A DNA stretch of 58,337 nt from VBAS01 sp035318985 (GTDB lineage: Bacteria; Bacteroidota; Bacteroidia; Chitinophagales; Chitinophagaceae): contig DATHDP010000109.1 in the NCBI GenBank assembly GCA_035318985.1, positions 1 to 58,337 on the forward strand. Reading direction: 5' to 3'. The notes under the pieces were generated by a model. The model saw only the letters and a program-made list of their open reading frames with translations, ran no database searches and was not told where the DNA came from. The position numbers were made by a program, and so were the translations under genes. Positions 34,874 through 43,080 of the stretch are shown in pieces. Numbering within the stretch: the stretch's first letter is position 1; every line of letters starts with the position of its first letter.

Positions 34874-36775
34874 TTATTTCTTAATAAAAAATTGATACAA
34901 CAATAAAAGCAGTATTGACAAAACCATTAACAATACATAGCTGCCGACTTGCCCGCTTTGCAATAATCTTAATTGACGGCTGCTATAGTTTACAGCTCTG
35001 CCAACGCCGTTTACAATACCATCTATAATGAATCTTTCGAAAAAATTATTCAGAAACCCTGCAAGCTTATTTAATGGATTTACAATGATCTTATCATACA
35101 ATTCATCCACATACCATTTGTTTTCCAAAACTTTCCCGAATCCTTTGTCTTCTTTAGGTTGATAATTTTTGAACCGGAACCACGTAAAGATGATCGTTGC
35201 TACTACCAAAACGCCTGACAAGCCCATTAAGAAAAATTCGGTTGAGCGACTTACCGGTTCATGATTTGTCGCAATAACTTTAGAAAGAAATGGGGTCAAC
35301 CTGTCTCCTCCTTTTACAAACACTTCAGGAATTCCTATAAACCCACCGATAGCTGCTAACACTGCAAGAACTATCAAAGGAATCGTCATCAATGCAGGGC
35401 TTTCATGCAGATGATGCTCCTGTTCCTGTGTGCCCCTGAATTTTCCCGTGAATGTAATAAACAACAAACGGAACATATAGTAGGTTGTAAGCAATGCTGT
35501 AAATAATGAGATAGAATAAAGGATCAGGATCTTTCCCCTTTCATCATGTTCAAATGCTGCTAATAATATTGCATCTTTTGAAAAGAAACCGCTGAATGGC
35601 GGAATACCTGTGATCGCAAGACAACCTATCAAAAATGTGAAGAATGTAATTTTTAATTTTTTACTTAAACCTCCCATGTTGCGTATATCCTGTTCCCCAC
35701 TCATTGCATGGATAACACTGCCACTTCCTAAAAACAACAATGCTTTAAAGAATGCATGTGTCATCACATGAAATATAGCAGCAGTATAGGCGCCTACACC
35801 TAAAGCCAAAAACATATATCCTAATTGGCTTACGGTTGAATATGCCAACACTTTTTTAATATCATTTTGTTTTAATGCAATTGTTGCCGCAAGCAATGCT
35901 GTAGCTAAACCGATATAGGCAACGATGTTTTGTGTTGTCTCACTTAATGAATACAACAAGTTACTTCTTGCGATCATGTAAATACCGGCAGTTACCATTG
36001 TTGCAGCGTGTATCAATGCTGAGACAGGTGTTGGACCAGCCATAGCATCAGGCAACCATGTATATAAAGGTATCTGTGCACTTTTACCCGTGGCACCTAC
36101 AAAAAGTAAAAGAGTAATGATCGTTGCTGATGGTGCAAGTTTTTGCAATCCTTCCGCAGAAAACACATCCCCAAAATTTACCGAACCCACTTTTGCGATG
36201 ATCATGAAAATAGCGATGAGAAAAGCAAGATCACCTATGCGATTCATCACAAATGCCTTGCGGGCTGCATAATTATACTCAGTGTTTTTAAACCAATACC
36301 CGATAAGCAGGTAAGAACAAAGACCAACACCTTCCCAGCCAATAAAAAGAATAACAAAGTTGCCGCCCATTACCAGCAGCAACATAGAGAATACAAAAAG
36401 ATTCAGGTAAGAAAAGTAACGGGCAAAATGTTCTTTGCTTTCATGATGCATGTAGGAAGCAGAATAAACATGGATCAAAAAGCCAACACCGGTAATTATT
36501 AAAAGAAATAAAGATGACAGCGCATCGATCTGAAACGAAAATGGGATTTTTAAACTGCCGGCCGAGATAAAGTTGAAATAACTAACTACACCAGAATTAC
36601 CTTCTTTAACCTGGAAAAATATCCAAACACTCAACAAAAATGAAATAAGAATAACACCACTTCCAATTATCCCGGTGAGTGGCCTGGATAAATATTTCCG
36701 ACCCAATCCGGTGATCAAAAAACCGATCAACGGAAAAAGAGGAATTAAATAAGAAAATTCTAAAACATTCTTCAT
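34874..36775 (-). CDS. nuoL: NADH-quinone oxidoreductase subunit L
   Basis: The start (MKNVLEFSYLIPLFPL) is supported by GGAGGA five bases upstream, an unusually good Shine-Dalgarno for this phylum; the frame runs 8 codons further but loses that fit. NuoL signatures: IGWEGVGLCSYLLIGYWF, LPDAMAGPTPVSALIHAATM, KQNDIKKVLAYSTVSQLGYM, MTHAFFKALLFLGSGSVIH and GIPPFSGFFSKD. The C-terminal part (after about 550) holds the long lateral helix VDELYDKIIVNPLNKL and a final helix LLMVLSILLLLLYQFF. It is the distal proton-pumping subunit. Length 633 is typical. Confidence 0.96.
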   Translation of the reverse strand: MKNVLEFSYLIPLFPLIGFLITGLGRKYLSRPLTGIIGSGVILISFLLSVWIFFQVKEGNSGVVSYFNFISAGSLKIPFSFQIDALSSLFLLIITGVGFLIHVYSASYMHHESKEHFARYFSYLNLFVFSMLLLVMGGNFVILFIGWEGVGLCSYLLIGYWFKNTEYNYAARKAFVMNRIGDLAFLIAIFMIIAKVGSVNFGDVFSAEGLQKLAPSATIITLLLFVGATGKSAQIPLYTWLPDAMAGPTPVSALIHAATMVTAGIYMIARSNLLYSLSETTQNIVAYIGLATALLAATIALKQNDIKKVLAYSTVSQLGYMFLALGVGAYTAAIFHVMTHAFFKALLFLGSGSVIHAMSGEQDIRNMGGLSKKLKITFFTFLIGCLAITGIPPFSGFFSKDAILLAAFEHDERGKILILYSISLFTALLTTYYMFRLLFITFTGKFRGTQEQEHHLHESPALMTIPLIVLAVLAAIGGFIGIPEVFVKGGDRLTPFLSKVIATNHEPVSRSTEFFLMGLSGVLVVATIIFTWFRFKNYQPKEDKGFGKVLENKWYVDELYDKIIVNPLNKLAGFLNNFFERFIIDGIVNGVGRAVNYSSRQLRLLQSGQVGSYVLLMVLSILLLLLYQFFIKK

Positions 36776-36780
36776 AAAGC

Positions 36781-36873
36781 TCCTCCAAACCTCGCACAAT
36801 GCGGGGCTTTTGAAGTTTCGTTATTATTTTTATTTCCAATCATAAACGGCCGTACTCCTTCCCTTTGGGAAGG
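36781..36873. repeat. Short inverted repeats in the nuoK-nuoL gap
   Basis: The gap holds CCTCGC-ACAAT-GCGGGG (36790-36806, one wobble pair) and CCTTCCC-TTT-GGGAAGG (36857-36873, perfect). Neither is followed by a T run on the minus strand, so they are more likely RNA-stability or repeat elements than terminators. The strand between them is AT-rich and shows nothing else. Confidence 0.55.
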
Positions 36874-36884
36874 TTGGGATAGGC

Positions 36885-37214
36885 CTAATGTTTCAACCTG
36901 TTCAAAAAGTTTATATCCACCGAATGAATATTCCGATACATCATTACAATGATCGCCAGCCCAACGCTTACTTCAGCTGCAGCAACTACCATTATAAAAA
37001 ATACGAATAACTGCCCATCGCTTCCTGCTGATGCATTCACTGCTGCATTTTTTAAATGATGCATTTTAGAAAATGCTACCAGCAACAAATTCACAGCATT
37101 CAGCATTAGCTCAATACACATAAATATGATGATCGCATTCCTGCGTGTAAGCACTCCCACTATTCCTATACAGAAAAGTGCAAGAGATATGTATATATAA
37201 TAATCGATCTGCAT
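36885..37214 (-). CDS. nuoK: NADH-quinone oxidoreductase subunit K
   Basis: A 109-residue protein with three membrane helices. The middle helix carries the conserved NuoK motif CIELMLNAVNLLLVAF, whose Glu lies in the proton path, and the third has FFIMVVAAAEVSVGLAIIVM with the second conserved Glu. NuoK connects the quinone site to the antiporter-like subunits. Length and all key residues are intact. It is separated from nuoJ by an 83-base gap that contains a word-repeat hairpin. Confidence 0.96.
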   Translation of the reverse strand: MQIDYYIYISLALFCIGIVGVLTRRNAIIIFMCIELMLNAVNLLLVAFSKMHHLKNAAVNASAGSDGQLFVFFIMVVAAAEVSVGLAIIVMMYRNIHSVDINFLNRLKH

Positions 37215-37220
37215 ATTATA

Positions 37221-37291
37221 AGTTACGAGTCACGAGCTGTGAGCTTCGAGTCAGAGTCTTTAGCTCGTGGCTCGCAGCTAATAGCTCGCAG
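37221..37291. repeat. Word-repeat hairpin, AGCTCG type (nuoK-nuoJ gap)
   Basis: The left arm (37221-37252) iterates CGAGTC, CGAGCT and GAGCTTCGAG; the right arm (37264-37291) iterates GCTCG and TAGCTCGCAG. The arms are imperfect inverted repeats of each other (about 20 of 30 positions plus wobble pairs by eye) around an 11-base loop. Similar elements lie at 46331-46420 and 51546-51619. There is no coding potential. Confidence 0.75.
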
Positions 37292-37297
37292 TTTTTT

Positions 37298-37798
37298 TCA
37301 TTCCTTCTTCCCAATCACCACCGCTCCTACCATAGCGCTTAAAAATAAAATGCTACTTATTTCAAACGGCACCACGTATTCATTGAACAATACTTTTCCT
37401 AAATTTTCTATCAAACCAATATCACCGGTTCTTGTTTCTGCAAACTGGTTTGCAAGATCAGCTTTCTTTAATGCTGCTATTAACACTAATAATAAACTTC
37501 CTCCTGCAACTGCGCCAGCTAATTTCAGCCACCGATTTTTTTTCGGTTCTGTTTCTTTTTTCAGATCCATCAGCATTAATACATACAGGAACAACACCAT
37601 AATGGCGCCGGCGTATACTATAATATTTACAATAGCAAGAAACTGCGCATTTAGAAGGAGATAATGACCAGAGATAGCAAAGAATACGATGATCAGCCAG
37701 ATAACACTGTGCATTGGATTTTTACTGGTAATAACCATCAATGCACTGAACAATGCAACTACAGAAAGTATCCAGAATAGTATTGGAGTAACACCCAT
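37298..37798 (-). CDS. nuoJ: NADH-quinone oxidoreductase subunit J
   Basis: A 166-residue protein with five predicted membrane helices. The family motif NPMHSVIWLIIVFFAISGHY is followed by FLAIVNIIVYAGAIMVLFLY, the region that in complex I holds the flexible pi-bulge helix near the quinone channel. A C-terminal helix ISSILFLSAMVGAVVIGKKE closes the protein. Length and motifs are normal. It follows nuoI after a short AT-rich gap. Confidence 0.95.
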   Translation of the reverse strand: MGVTPILFWILSVVALFSALMVITSKNPMHSVIWLIIVFFAISGHYLLLNAQFLAIVNIIVYAGAIMVLFLYVLMLMDLKKETEPKKNRWLKLAGAVAGGSLLLVLIAALKKADLANQFAETRTGDIGLIENLGKVLFNEYVVPFEISSILFLSAMVGAVVIGKKE

Positions 37799-37835
37799 TT
37801 CTTATAAACAGTTATTCTTCAAATCAACAATTATT

Positions 37836-37860
37836 AATTAATAACCATTAGTTATTAATT
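37836..37860. repeat. ATTAAT-type hairpin at the nuoI-nuoJ junction
   Basis: AATTAATAAC (37836-37845), loop CATTA and GTTATTAATT (37851-37860) form a perfect 10-bp AT-rich stem. It overlaps the nuoI stop codon at 37848-37850. The surrounding bases repeat ATTATTAATT-type words, so it resembles the longer word-repeat elements nearby but with short arms. Confidence 0.55.
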
Positions 37861-38393
37861 TTTTTTTCACCCAATGCCTTTGCATACGCTTCAGGATTTT
37901 CTTTAGGATGAGGGATCAACAGATCTTCTTTTTTATAAATAAACCCTTCCCGTGAATAGTTTGCCTGCGCAAAAGTTTGCGATAAATAGATCGCATCTTT
38001 GGGACAAGCTTCTTCACACAATCCACAGAATATGCAACGCAGCATATTGATCTCATACTTTGCTGCATATTTTTCCTCACGGTACAAATGTTCTTCTGTT
38101 GGCAAACGTTCTGCGCCTTCCATTGTGATCGCTTCAGCCGGGCAAGCAACAGCACATAAACCACAAGCTGTGCAACGTTCACGGCCTTCTTCATCACGAT
38201 TCAAAATTTGTAAACCGCGGAACACGGAGCTAAAACTTCTTTTTTGTTCCGGGTAATTGATCGTCGCCTTCTTTTTAAAAATATGCCGGAAAGTGATCAT
38301 CATACCTTTCAGAATATTCCACAGGTAAATCCTTTCCAACGCCGTCATGGGTCTCCGATCTACCAATTTTGCCCTGTTTGTTAATGCCTGCAT
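37848..38393 (-). CDS. nuoI: NADH-quinone oxidoreductase subunit I
   Basis: A 181-residue peripheral-arm subunit with two 4Fe-4S motifs, CTACGLCAVACP (C74, C77, C80, C84) and CIFCGLCEEACP (C120, C123, C126, C130), which bind clusters N6a and N6b that deliver electrons to N2 in NuoB. The N-terminus includes ERIYLWNILKGMMITFRHIF, an amphipathic helix at the membrane. An in-frame Met at residue 16 is an alternative start. It is the link between the hydrophilic and membrane arms. Confidence 0.96.
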   Translation of the reverse strand: MQALTNRAKLVDRRPMTALERIYLWNILKGMMITFRHIFKKKATINYPEQKRSFSSVFRGLQILNRDEEGRERCTACGLCAVACPAEAITMEGAERLPTEEHLYREEKYAAKYEINMLRCIFCGLCEEACPKDAIYLSQTFAQANYSREGFIYKKEDLLIPHPKENPEAYAKALGEKKINN

Positions 38394-38430
38394 ATTATCA
38401 TTTCAAAAGTTCGCAAATATATATTTTATT

Positions 38431-38523
38431 AAGTCCGAAAGTCCGGTGTCCGGAAGTCAGAAAGTATATACCATTTTGATTAATTCTCTTTCGGTCTTTC
38501 TGACTTTCACGTCTTTCCGACTT
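38431..38523. repeat. Word-repeat hairpin, GTCCGAAAG type (nuoI-nuoH gap)
   Basis: The left arm (38431-38464) reads as variants of AAGTCCGAAAGTCCGG and CGGAAGTCAGAAAG; the right arm (38488-38523) reads CTTTCGGTCTTTCTGACTTT then GTCTTTCCGACTT. The right arm is an imperfect reverse complement of the left, with AAGTCAGAAAG exact. A 23-base AT-rich loop separates them. Same architecture as the AGCTCG elements, with a different word. Confidence 0.75.
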
Positions 38524-38527
38524 TTAA

Positions 38528-39565
38528 TTATTTCAACAACAATATCACCACCGCCGTTATCACCATATTCAACAATGAAAGTGGAATCAATGCTTTCCAT
38601 CCCAAATTCATTAATTGATCATAACGGAACCTTGGTATCGTCCAGCGTATCCACATAAATACAAATACAAAGAATAAAGCTTTTGTCATTAATACACTAA
38701 ATCCAATTAGTCCAACCCACCATGCATGCCCCCAATTGGCTTCATTTACAAATGGAATATCATAACCGCCAAAGAACAGGGTTGACATTACAACACCACT
38801 GATGAACATATTGATGTATTCAGCAAACAAATAAAATCCAAGTTTCATGGATGAGTATTCCTGGTGATAACCAAAGTTCAACTCATTCTCAGCTTCCGGA
38901 AGATCAAAAGGCGTACGGTTACACTCAGCCAAAGCACAAATAAAAAATATAATAAAGCCAAGTGGCTGGTACATGATGTTCCAGTTAAACATTCCTTCAC
39001 TTTGTTGACTAACGATCACACTCAATCTTAATGAGCCGGTCAGCATTAACAATGCGATCAATGCAAGACCCATCGCTAATTCATAGCTTATCATTTGCGA
39101 AGCGCCACGAATAGCGGCCAATAAAGAAAATTTATTATTCGAAGCCCAACCACCGATCATGATCCCATACACACCAAGACTCACCACACCAAAAACATAA
39201 AGCATTCCAATATTGATATCTGCGATCTGTAGATTTATATCTCTGCCAAATAAATTAATCGAAGGCGCCCATGGAATAACAGCACTCGTCATAAGCGCAG
39301 TTACCATTGCGAGTGCAGGTCCTGTTACAAAAAGAAATTTAGAAGAAGCACTGGGAATGATCTCTTCTTTCATGAAAAGTTTTAATCCATCGGCTACAGG
39401 CTGTAATAATCCAAATGGACCCGCCCTGTTTGGCCCGAGACGATCTTGGATTACTGCAGCAATTTTTCTTTCCGCCCATGTTGCATACATGGCAATAACA
39501 AGTGATATGGTTACCACAGCTAAGATCAAAATTGATTTCTCCAATAAAATTCCCCAATCGATCAT
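38528..39565 (-). CDS. nuoH: NADH-quinone oxidoreductase subunit H
   Basis: A 345-residue protein with eight membrane helices that forms the quinone-binding boot with NuoB and NuoD. Motifs: AERKIAAVIQDRLGPNRAGP, GLLQPVADGLKLFMKEEIIP, AECNRTPFDLPEAENEL and GYHQEYSSMKLGFYLFAEY; the acidic loop is part of the quinone channel. The C-terminal MWIRWTIPRFRYDQLMNLGW is typical. All features are intact. It follows nuoG by 13 bases, so the two are coupled. Confidence 0.97.
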   Translation of the reverse strand: MIDWGILLEKSILILAVVTISLVIAMYATWAERKIAAVIQDRLGPNRAGPFGLLQPVADGLKLFMKEEIIPSASSKFLFVTGPALAMVTALMTSAVIPWAPSINLFGRDINLQIADINIGMLYVFGVVSLGVYGIMIGGWASNNKFSLLAAIRGASQMISYELAMGLALIALLMLTGSLRLSVIVSQQSEGMFNWNIMYQPLGFIIFFICALAECNRTPFDLPEAENELNFGYHQEYSSMKLGFYLFAEYINMFISGVVMSTLFFGGYDIPFVNEANWGHAWWVGLIGFSVLMTKALFFVFVFMWIRWTIPRFRYDQLMNLGWKALIPLSLLNMVITAVVILLLK

Positions 39566-39578
39566 TCTTATTAATTAA

Positions 39579-40685
39579 TTACTCATTATTATTAAATGTC
39601 TTACTTGTCGCCGGCCCTTCAATTTTACTCAGGTCAACACCCGGATCGTTTACTCCACTTATTGTATGGATGTCCATTAAAAGGTTAGGCGATTTACCTC
39701 CCATTACTTCAGCAATTGTTTCCTTCGGCATTTGCAGACCAGGATATTTTCCCTGGCCGATCACAGAATGCCTGCTCACGTTTTTCAAACCTTCTATCTC
39801 CCAATCATACTTATGCTTTTTATGAAAGCGGCAATCATTGCATATCCAACCAGGTTTGCCATCATAAGTTTCCACCTCGCCCCATTGATCTTTTCTTGCC
39901 GTAACTCTTAACACATCATCACCACGAAGCCATAATGTTACTTTGCCGCAACACTTATCGCAATTGCGATGAGCATCCATTGGTTTAGTGAACCATACAC
40001 GATTCTTAAATCTGAATGTTCTGTCGGTTAGTGCGCCTACCGGGCATACATCGATCATATTTCCTGAAAAATCATTGTCGATCGCTTTCGATATATATGT
40101 TGAAATTTCAGAATGATCTCCACGATCCAGAACACCATGCACACGATGATCAGTCAATTGATCGGCAACATAGGTACAACGATAACAAAGAATACACCGT
40201 GTCATGTGCAATTGTATATAAGGACCGATATCTTCTTTATCAAATGTTCTTCTTTTAAAATCATACCTCGTTCCTTCTTTGCCATGTTCATAAGAAAGAT
40301 CCTGCAGATCACACTCACCGGCCTGGTCGCATATCGGGCAATCGAGTGGATGGTTGATCAATAAAAATTCAACAACTCCATTCCTGGCATCAAGTACCTT
40401 TTCGCTCGTTATACTTTTTACCACCATTCCATCCATTACATTCGTGCGGCAACTTGCTACCAGCTTTGGCATTGGCCTCGGATCAGCGGCAGAACCAGCT
40501 GCAACTTCAACTAAACAGGTACGACATTTACCGCCACTCCCTTTCAAATGTGTATAGTAACACATAGCAGGCGGAGTTACATCACCACCAATTTTCCGTG
40601 CAGCCTGCAACACCGTTGTGCCCGGATCCACATCAATAGTGATGTTATCAATAGTTACTTTAAATAATTTTTTTTCTTCAGCCAT
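39579..40685 (-). CDS. nuoG: NADH-quinone oxidoreductase subunit G, short form
   Basis: Only 368 residues, against 700-900 in the long form. Residues 1-80 are the [2Fe-2S] domain (C42, C54, C57, C79). The 4Fe-4S domains follow, with HPLDCPICDQAGEC (H112, C116, C119, C125; cluster N5) and CILCYRC plus CPVGALTD (C164, C167, C170, C214; cluster N4). A last Cys-rich part (CDKCCGKV) begins the molybdopterin-like region and then the protein stops. All electron-carrying residues are retained. The short form is, to my knowledge, normal in Bacteroidota; no leftover of the missing domain lies downstream, where nuoH follows after 13 bases. Confidence 0.93.
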   Translation of the reverse strand: MAEEKKLFKVTIDNITIDVDPGTTVLQAARKIGGDVTPPAMCYYTHLKGSGGKCRTCLVEVAAGSAADPRPMPKLVASCRTNVMDGMVVKSITSEKVLDARNGVVEFLLINHPLDCPICDQAGECDLQDLSYEHGKEGTRYDFKRRTFDKEDIGPYIQLHMTRCILCYRCTYVADQLTDHRVHGVLDRGDHSEISTYISKAIDNDFSGNMIDVCPVGALTDRTFRFKNRVWFTKPMDAHRNCDKCCGKVTLWLRGDDVLRVTARKDQWGEVETYDGKPGWICNDCRFHKKHKYDWEIEGLKNVSRHSVIGQGKYPGLQMPKETIAEVMGGKSPNLLMDIHTISGVNDPGVDLSKIEGPATSKTFNNNE

Positions 40686-40688
40686 TTT

Positions 40689-41131
40689 AAAAAGTCAAAA
40701 CTAAAAAGTTAAAAGTTAAAACTGTTTACTCTTTGATATTTTGTTTTAGAGTTAAAATTGATCTGCCCAATATTTTGGAAATTTCATCAGCCTCAGTAAT
40801 TAATAGATTTGTTTCTTTTTTATCAACTTCAAGTGTATCACGAATCAAACAAAGCCAATATTTAGTTTCATTTGCTGATCGCAATGCAATAGAAAAGAAG
40901 CTTATAAGATTTTTCTTTGAATTCCCCGATTTACCTTCAATAACATTTGCCCCGATCGAAGTAGCACTTCTTAGAAGCTGATCTATTATTGGGTAATGAA
41001 TTCTTTTAAACTCATATCTATTTATAAAAAGAACTATACTTTTCGAAAACTCGTAACACCTGATTTTGATATCATATGTTTTATTCGAGTCACTCAATTT
41101 TTAAGTTTTAAGTTTTCACTTTTAACTTATT
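40689..41131. repeat. AAAGTTAAAA word repeats in inverted orientation, bracketing the four-helix gene
   Basis: The left flank (40689-40724) iterates AAAAGTCAAAACT, AAAAAGTT and AAAAGTTAAAACTG; the right flank (41098-41131) iterates the reverse complement, TTTTTAAGTTTTAAG, TTTTCACTTTTAACTT. Best-matching ends are 40706-40724 and 41110-41128, 17 of 19 identical when inverted. The four-helix-bundle gene fills the space between. The right arm overlaps the nuoF stop codon. Similar words without a gene occur at 47016-47107. Confidence 0.7.
40726..41097 (-). CDS. Four-helix-bundle protein (23S-IVP/Avd-like)
   Basis: A 123-residue, fully helical protein. LRSATSIGANVIEGKSGNSK followed by LISFFSIALRSANETKYWL matches the four-helix-bundle family known from 23S rRNA intervening sequences (pattern SI..NI.EG ... 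FL.IA..S..E); the accessory protein Avd of diversity-generating retroelements belongs to the same fold. The start codon is TTG; no in-frame ATG is near, so the N-terminus is slightly uncertain. The gene interrupts nuoF-nuoG on the same strand and is bracketed by inverted word repeats. No reverse transcriptase or template/variable repeat pair was seen. Biochemical function is unknown; a nucleic-acid-binding role is likely from the basic surface (inference). Confidence 0.85.
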   Translation of the reverse strand: MSDSNKTYDIKIRCYEFSKSIVLFINRYEFKRIHYPIIDQLLRSATSIGANVIEGKSGNSKKNLISFFSIALRSANETKYWLCLIRDTLEVDKKETNLLITEADEISKILGRSILTLKQNIKE

Positions 41132-42477
41132 GGAACTTCTAACGGTTTCGCATAATTCGCCAAACCATAATTTTTTCTCAAGCATTCTTCGGGATTCAAT
41201 ACATGCCACTCAAATTCATCTCTGAAATGACGAATAGCTGCGGCAACAGGCCATGCTGCTGCGTCACCCAATGGACAAATTGTATTGCCTTCTATCTTTC
41301 TTTGTATATCCCACAACAGGTCAATATCACTCATCTTTCCTTTACCATTATCAATATTCAAAAGAATTTTTTCCATCCACCCTGTTCCTTCACGACATGG
41401 AGAACATTGACCACAACTTTCATGACGATAAAATCTTGCTAAGGTATAAGTATGTTTAACTACACACTGATCTTCATCCATCACTATAAAACCACCGCTA
41501 CCCATCATTGACCCTGTTGCAAAACCACCATCAGCCAAACTTTCATAAGTCATCATTCTCTTTTCACCTTTCGCAGTCTTCAATAATAAATTGGCCGGTA
41601 AAATAGGAACAGATGATCCACCGGGAATACAAGCTTTTAATCTTTTGCCATTTGCAATACCACCGCAATATTCATCACTATAAATAAATTCTTCAACGGA
41701 AATATTCATTTCAAGTTCATACACGCCTGGCTTATTAATATTGCCGCAGGCAGAGATGAGTTTAGTTCCTGTTGATTTTCCAATACCGATCTTTGAATAT
41801 TCATCTCCGCCATCATTCACGATCGGTACAACTGCAGCGATCGTTTCTACATTATTAACAACGGTTGGACAATCCCACAAACCTTTTACAGCTGGAAAAG
41901 GAGGTTTAATTCTTGGATTCCCTCTCTTTCCCTCGAGTGATTCAAGCAAGGCAGTTTCTTCACCACAGATATAAGCACCAGCACCTCGCTGCACATAGAT
42001 CTCACAGTCAAAGCCGCTGCCCAAAATATTTTTACCAAGAAACCCATTATTCTTTGCTTCTGTGATAGCTTGTTCAAGGATAGCATCTATCCATGCAAAC
42101 TCACCACGTATATATATGTATGAGCGATTTGAACCAATTGCGTAAGATGAAGTAATAATTCCTTCAATTAATAAATGAGGAAGAAACTCCATTAAATAAC
42201 GATCCTTAAAAGTTCCCGGTTCAGATTCATCAGCATTTACTACAAGATAACGTGGCACACCTGCAGGCTTTGCAAGAAAACCCCATTTCATACCAGTTGG
42301 AAAACCAGCACCCCCACGGCCACGCAAACCACTTTTCTTTACTTCATCAGTGACCTGGTCTGGTGTCATTGTCTTCAATGCTTTCTCCACACTACGATAA
42401 CCGCCATTCTTGCGGTATGCATCGAAGTAACGTATGCCTTCAACATCAATTTTATCTAATAATAATTTTCTTCCCAT
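41122..42477 (-). CDS. nuoF: NADH-quinone oxidoreductase subunit F
   Basis: A 451-residue subunit that oxidises NADH through FMN and cluster N3. FMN/NADH motifs GRGGAGFPTG (53-62) and GAGAYICGEETALL (165-178) are present. The C-terminal 4Fe-4S motif SCGQCSPCREG with C355, C358 and C361, plus C401 in TICPLGDA, binds N3. All catalytic features are normal. It follows a lipoprotein gene with 4 bases between, and its stop codon lies inside the word repeats that precede the four-helix gene. Confidence 0.97.
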   Translation of the reverse strand: MGRKLLLDKIDVEGIRYFDAYRKNGGYRSVEKALKTMTPDQVTDEVKKSGLRGRGGAGFPTGMKWGFLAKPAGVPRYLVVNADESEPGTFKDRYLMEFLPHLLIEGIITSSYAIGSNRSYIYIRGEFAWIDAILEQAITEAKNNGFLGKNILGSGFDCEIYVQRGAGAYICGEETALLESLEGKRGNPRIKPPFPAVKGLWDCPTVVNNVETIAAVVPIVNDGGDEYSKIGIGKSTGTKLISACGNINKPGVYELEMNISVEEFIYSDEYCGGIANGKRLKACIPGGSSVPILPANLLLKTAKGEKRMMTYESLADGGFATGSMMGSGGFIVMDEDQCVVKHTYTLARFYRHESCGQCSPCREGTGWMEKILLNIDNGKGKMSDIDLLWDIQRKIEGNTICPLGDAAAWPVAAAIRHFRDEFEWHVLNPEECLRKNYGLANYAKPLEVPIS

Positions 42478-42481
42478 TTCT

Positions 42482-43060
42482 CTAAGTCATATTATAAGTC
42501 TCAATAGCCTTGTCCAGATATTTGTTATCCTTTTTCTTAAGGGCTTTGTATTTATTTAAATAATCCAATGCCGAATTATTGTCACTGATCATCTCCTCAA
42601 GAAGTTTCATATCAAATGGCTTAATTTCAGCGTCGTCACCTTTTTGCAAATAATAATAAGTTGATGACTTACCTGAAATTTTATCAATTCTATCATTCTT
42701 CCCTGCAACTTTTTCATCAGGTAATATTATATCCTCAAAAGATTGCGTTCGGGTATAAACGTTAATTTTCCCTTTGATGAATCTTGCTATAAAATGTTTT
42801 TCATACATCGTTTTATATACGTATCTATACTCAAATGATTTTATTTGTTTTACATTGTAAGTATTTCCATTAATTGTTATCGTTTTAGACTTAATCTCTG
42901 TAATTGGACCTTTTATGGTTTTCCCATCAAATAACTCGACAAAATCACCTTTGGTTTCTCCAAGCATTCCTGCCGGGTAAGGTGATAGCACGACAGCGTC
43001 TTTCGTAGAAGTACAGCCCACCAACATCAATAAAAAATAATATTTAAATATTCTTCTCAT
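42482..43060 (-). CDS. Lipoprotein of unknown function inside the nuo operon
   Basis: The start chosen (MRRIFKYYFLLMLVGC) gives a lipoprotein signal with lipobox MLVGC and mature C16; the longer frame runs into the gene upstream. The mature part of about 175 residues has strands such as GDFVELFDGKTIKGPITEIK and KTITINGNTYNVKQIKSFEY, recalling small SH3-like or DUF-type beta domains, and ends in helical segments. No known family was recognised. It sits between nuoE and nuoF, 4 bases before nuoF, so it is made together with complex I; a role in the complex is possible but not shown. Confidence 0.65.
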   Translation of the reverse strand: MRRIFKYYFLLMLVGCTSTKDAVVLSPYPAGMLGETKGDFVELFDGKTIKGPITEIKSKTITINGNTYNVKQIKSFEYRYVYKTMYEKHFIARFIKGKINVYTRTQSFEDIILPDEKVAGKNDRIDKISGKSSTYYYLQKGDDAEIKPFDMKLLEEMISDNNSALDYLNKYKALKKKDNKYLDKAIETYNMT

Positions 43061-43080
43061 TCTCTGATTATCTAAATGGT

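Noticed and set aside
39579..40685. NuoG truncation taken as a broken gene
   Set aside because: All Fe-S ligands are present, the frame is open, nuoH follows after 13 bases and short NuoG is, to my knowledge, common in this phylum.
40726..41097. Diversity-generating retroelement around the Avd-like gene
   Set aside because: No reverse transcriptase, template repeat or variable target gene was found within the window.
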